Origin: Fructobacillus fructosus KCTC 3544 | GTDB lineage: Bacteria > Bacillota > Bacilli > Lactobacillales > Lactobacillaceae | Assembly: GCF_001438695.1 (NCBI RefSeq) | Contig: NZ_JQBH01000003.1 | Coordinates: forward strand, 69,541 to 107,349 | DNA length: 37,809 nucleotides | Reading direction: 5' to 3' | In this document: one piece after another, positions 36,114-37,809 of the stretch | Numbering within the stretch: the stretch's first letter is position 1 | Layout of the letters: the number at the start of each line of letters is the position of its first letter | Notes under the pieces: model-generated | Told to the model about the DNA's origin: nothing | The model's database searches: none | What the model saw: only the letters and a program-made list of their open reading frames with translations | Program-made: the position numbers and the translations under genes

Positions 36114-36154
36114 AAAAAAAGCCCAAAAAAGACAGGCAGGACCTGGCGCTTTTT
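36114..36154 (-). terminator. Intrinsic terminator after serS
   Basis: Minus-strand AAAAAGCGCC pairs with GGGCTTTTT (one bulged G) around an inner AGG/CCT helix, followed by TTTTTTT. 20 nt after the serS stop. Confidence 0.75.
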
Positions 36155-36173
36155 AGGACTTTTTAATTAAGAA

Positions 36174-37484
36174 TTAATGATGGGGCGTCTTGTTTAATTT
36201 CTCTTGTCCACCCAAGTAAGGGCGCAGCACTTCAGGTACCGTTACAGAACCATCTTCATTTTGGTAGTTTTCCAAAATAGCTGCCACCGTACGACCAACT
36301 GCCAGTCCAGAACCATTCAACGTGTGAACCAATTCAAGTTTGCCATCCTCATTACGGTAGGTGATGTGCATCCGGCGAGCTTGAAAGTCGCGGGTATTGG
36401 AAACAGATGAAATTTCACGATACATATTCTGAGCTGGAATCCAAACTTCAACATCGTGTGTCTTAGCAGCAGAGAAGCCCATGTCCCCCGTCGACAAAGT
36501 GATGACATGGTATGGCAGTCCCAGCTTTTGCAAAATGTTTTCAGCATTCTTCGTCATGATTTCCAACTGGTTATCGGAATCTTCTGGCTTGGCGAATTTC
36601 ACCATTTCGACTTTGTTAAACTGGTGCAAACGAATCAAGCCACGAGTATCACGACCAGCGGCACCGGCTTCCTTACGGAAGGATGGTGACAGCGCCGTAA
36701 ATGAAATTGGTAGATCTTCTGCTGGCAAAGTCTCACCAGAATAGTAGTTCGTCAATGGCACCTCAGCCGTTGGAATGTAGGTCTGATCAAGATCTTGCAC
36801 ACGGTAAGCATCGTCTTTGAACTTTGGATACTGACCCGTTCCATACATGGCGGAATCATTCACCACGATTGGCGTAACCATTTCAGTGTAGCCTTCCTTG
36901 CGGTGTTCATCCAACATGAAGTTATACACAGCACGCTCTAAGCGAGCACCATCACCCACGTAGTAGAGGAAACGCGCGCCAGAAACCTTGGCACCACGCT
37001 CGAAGTCCAAAATTCCCAGGTCTTCACCAATTTCATAGTGAGGCTTCAACCACTTTGGTGCCTCTTCTAAGGCATGGGGACGCCCCTCGTAATCCTTTGG
37101 CGCCCACTTTCGAACCTCAACATTACTATCCTCATCAGGTCCAACGGGAACATCGGCTTCTGCGATGTTTGGTAAGTGAGCTGCTTCTTCCTTCACTTCA
37201 GCATCTAAGTCAGCCAAGGTCTGGTCAATTTCTTTGATTTCTTTTGCCACAGCTTGCATTTCTGCAATGGCATCTGAAGCATCTTCTTTTTGACGTTTAG
37301 CAAAGGCAATCTTATCTGAAGCTTCGTTACGCTTAGCTTTCATTTCTTCCACTTTAGCAATCAAAGCACGACGATTCTCATCTTTTGCCAACAACGCTTC
37401 AAGGGTCCCCGGCTCAACACCACGATCAGCAAGCTTTTTAGCTGCCTCTTCCTTATTTTTGCGTAAATACTTTAAATCCAACAT
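36174..37484 (-). CDS. serS: Seryl-tRNA synthetase
   Basis: 436 residues. N-terminal coiled-coil arm at about 28-100 (charged helices reading [16 protein letters not shown] and onward) that grips the long variable arm of tRNA-Ser, then the class II core: motif 2 [21 protein letters not shown] and motif 3 [20 protein letters not shown]. Loads serine on tRNA-Ser. ATG 37484 with GGAGGAGAT upstream. Expression is controlled by the T-box leader that precedes it. Confidence 0.97.
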   Translation of the reverse strand: MLDLKYLRKNKEEAAKKLADRGVEPGTLEALLAKDENRRALIAKVEEMKAKRNEASDKIAFAKRQKEDASDAIAEMQAVAKEIKEIDQTLADLDAEVKEEAAHLPNIAEADVPVGPDEDSNVEVRKWAPKDYEGRPHALEEAPKWLKPHYEIGEDLGILDFERGAKVSGARFLYYVGDGARLERAVYNFMLDEHRKEGYTEMVTPIVVNDSAMYGTGQYPKFKDDAYRVQDLDQTYIPTAEVPLTNYYSGETLPAEDLPISFTALSPSFRKEAGAAGRDTRGLIRLHQFNKVEMVKFAKPEDSDNQLEIMTKNAENILQKLGLPYHVITLSTGDMGFSAAKTHDVEVWIPAQNMYREISSVSNTRDFQARRMHITYRNEDGKLELVHTLNGSGLAVGRTVAAILENYQNEDGSVTVPEVLRPYLGGQEKLNKTPHH

Positions 37485-37712
37485 TGAAACATCTCCTCCT
37501 ATACAAAAAGCGCCTTTTCATCCGACAAAAGTCAGGGACGAAAAAGACGCAATCCGTGGTACCACCCAGTTTCTGCAAAATGCAGCACTCATTACCCGAT
37601 AACGGTGGAAACCGAGCGGCATTACCCGCTACTCGTGACTCATTGGAGTTTCGGTCTAACAGCTTGCAACAACCGCTGTCTTTCTGAAATGACCTACTTA
37701 TGATGAGTTGAT
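37485..37712 (-). promoter_or_regulatory. T-box leader of serS
   Basis: The conserved T-box sequence TGGGTGGTACCACGG lies at 37568-37554 and is followed by a strong terminator stem (37550-37503) with a T-run; the T-box can pair in an antiterminator. Upstream, TCATT/AATGA can form the base of Stem I, with an internal loop holding TCC (37647-37645), a serine codon followed by A, the probable specifier. Uncharged tRNA-Ser would turn on serS. Confidence 0.88.
37503..37550 (-). terminator. Regulated terminator of the serS T-box
   Basis: GCGTCTTTTTCGTCC pairs with GGATGAAAAGGCGC over a 12-nt loop, followed by TTTTTG. It is mutually exclusive with the antiterminator formed by the T-box sequence. 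Confidence 0.85.
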
Positions 37713-37718
37713 ACCTTT

Positions 37719-37747
37719 ATTGTATGCTAGAAAGAAGACTTTGACAA
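37719..37747 (-). promoter_or_regulatory. serS promoter
   Basis: -35 TTGTCA (37747-37742, 5/6), 17-nt spacer, -10 TACAAT (37724-37719, 5/6). Start near 37712, giving a 228-nt T-box leader. Confidence 0.82.
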
Positions 37748-37762
37748 GCGTTTTTTACCCAC

Positions 37763-37786
37763 AAAAAAAGCCGACCGAAGTCGACT
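37763..37786 (-). terminator. Intrinsic terminator of the gene upstream of serS
   Basis: Minus-strand AGTCGAC-TTCG-GTCGGCT, 7 bp with a C(UUCG)G tetraloop, followed by TTTTTTG. The gene it ends is outside the window; 37787-37809 is too short to identify. Confidence 0.85.
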
Positions 37787-37809
37787 ATCCTCTGATGGGC
37801 CATCCTGGA

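Overview
The window looks like a chromosomal core region of a lactic acid bacterium of the Leuconostoc/Weissella/Fructobacillus group. Four things suggest this: (i) moderate G+C, Gram-positive Shine-Dalgarno sites and intrinsic terminators; (ii) a short adenylate kinase without the long zinc-type LID; (iii) a KxYKxGKxW-type signal peptide on a giant repeat adhesin; (iv) a T-box in front of serS. Genus assignment is an inference. I favour Fructobacillus or Weissella over the more AT-rich Leuconostoc, but cannot prove it. Every gene except one (a prepilin peptidase, 29075-29752) lies on the minus strand, so the biological reading order is from high to low coordinates.

Layout in transcription order (high to low coordinates): a terminator of an upstream gene at the right edge; serS behind a T-box leader (37484-36174); secA-prfB (36022-32447); monocistronic clpC (32327-29844), convergent with the plus-strand comC-like peptidase; the str operon rpsL-rpsG-fusA (28812-25682, no tuf); the polyamine transporter operon potABCD (25520-21670, every junction overlapping); an ArsR-type regulator plus a 14-TM drug-efflux-type MFS protein (21574-19744); the S10-spc block from rpsJ to adk (19441-8421); the infA-rpmJ-rpsM-rpsK-rpoA-rplQ unit behind its own strong promoter (8412-5550); a four-gene ABC-ATPase/permease/LytTR/DUF3021 cassette (5399-2769); and the N-terminal 771 residues of a very large repeat-containing surface protein cut off by the left edge (2314-1).

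The ribosomal block is complete except that no S14 gene (rpsN) sits between rplE and rpsH; a 125-nt spacer with inverted repeats is there instead. Several promoters are fused to the terminator of the preceding unit. The clearest case is the S10 promoter, whose -35 lies inside the MFS terminator hairpin; secA, arsR and the adhesin look similar.

There is no clear undescribed multi-gene system here. The most informative points are regulatory. A pair of 8-bp direct repeats 21 bp apart lies upstream of the ABC/LytTR cassette and looks like a LytTR-type autoregulatory site. A dyad sits over the clpC -35 instead of a CtsR box. prfB lacks the usual programmed frameshift. Structured leaders or spacers occur before rpsL, before rpsJ, between rpsM and rpsK, and between rpsG and fusA. 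All RNA structures were paired by eye, and no database or folding program was run.
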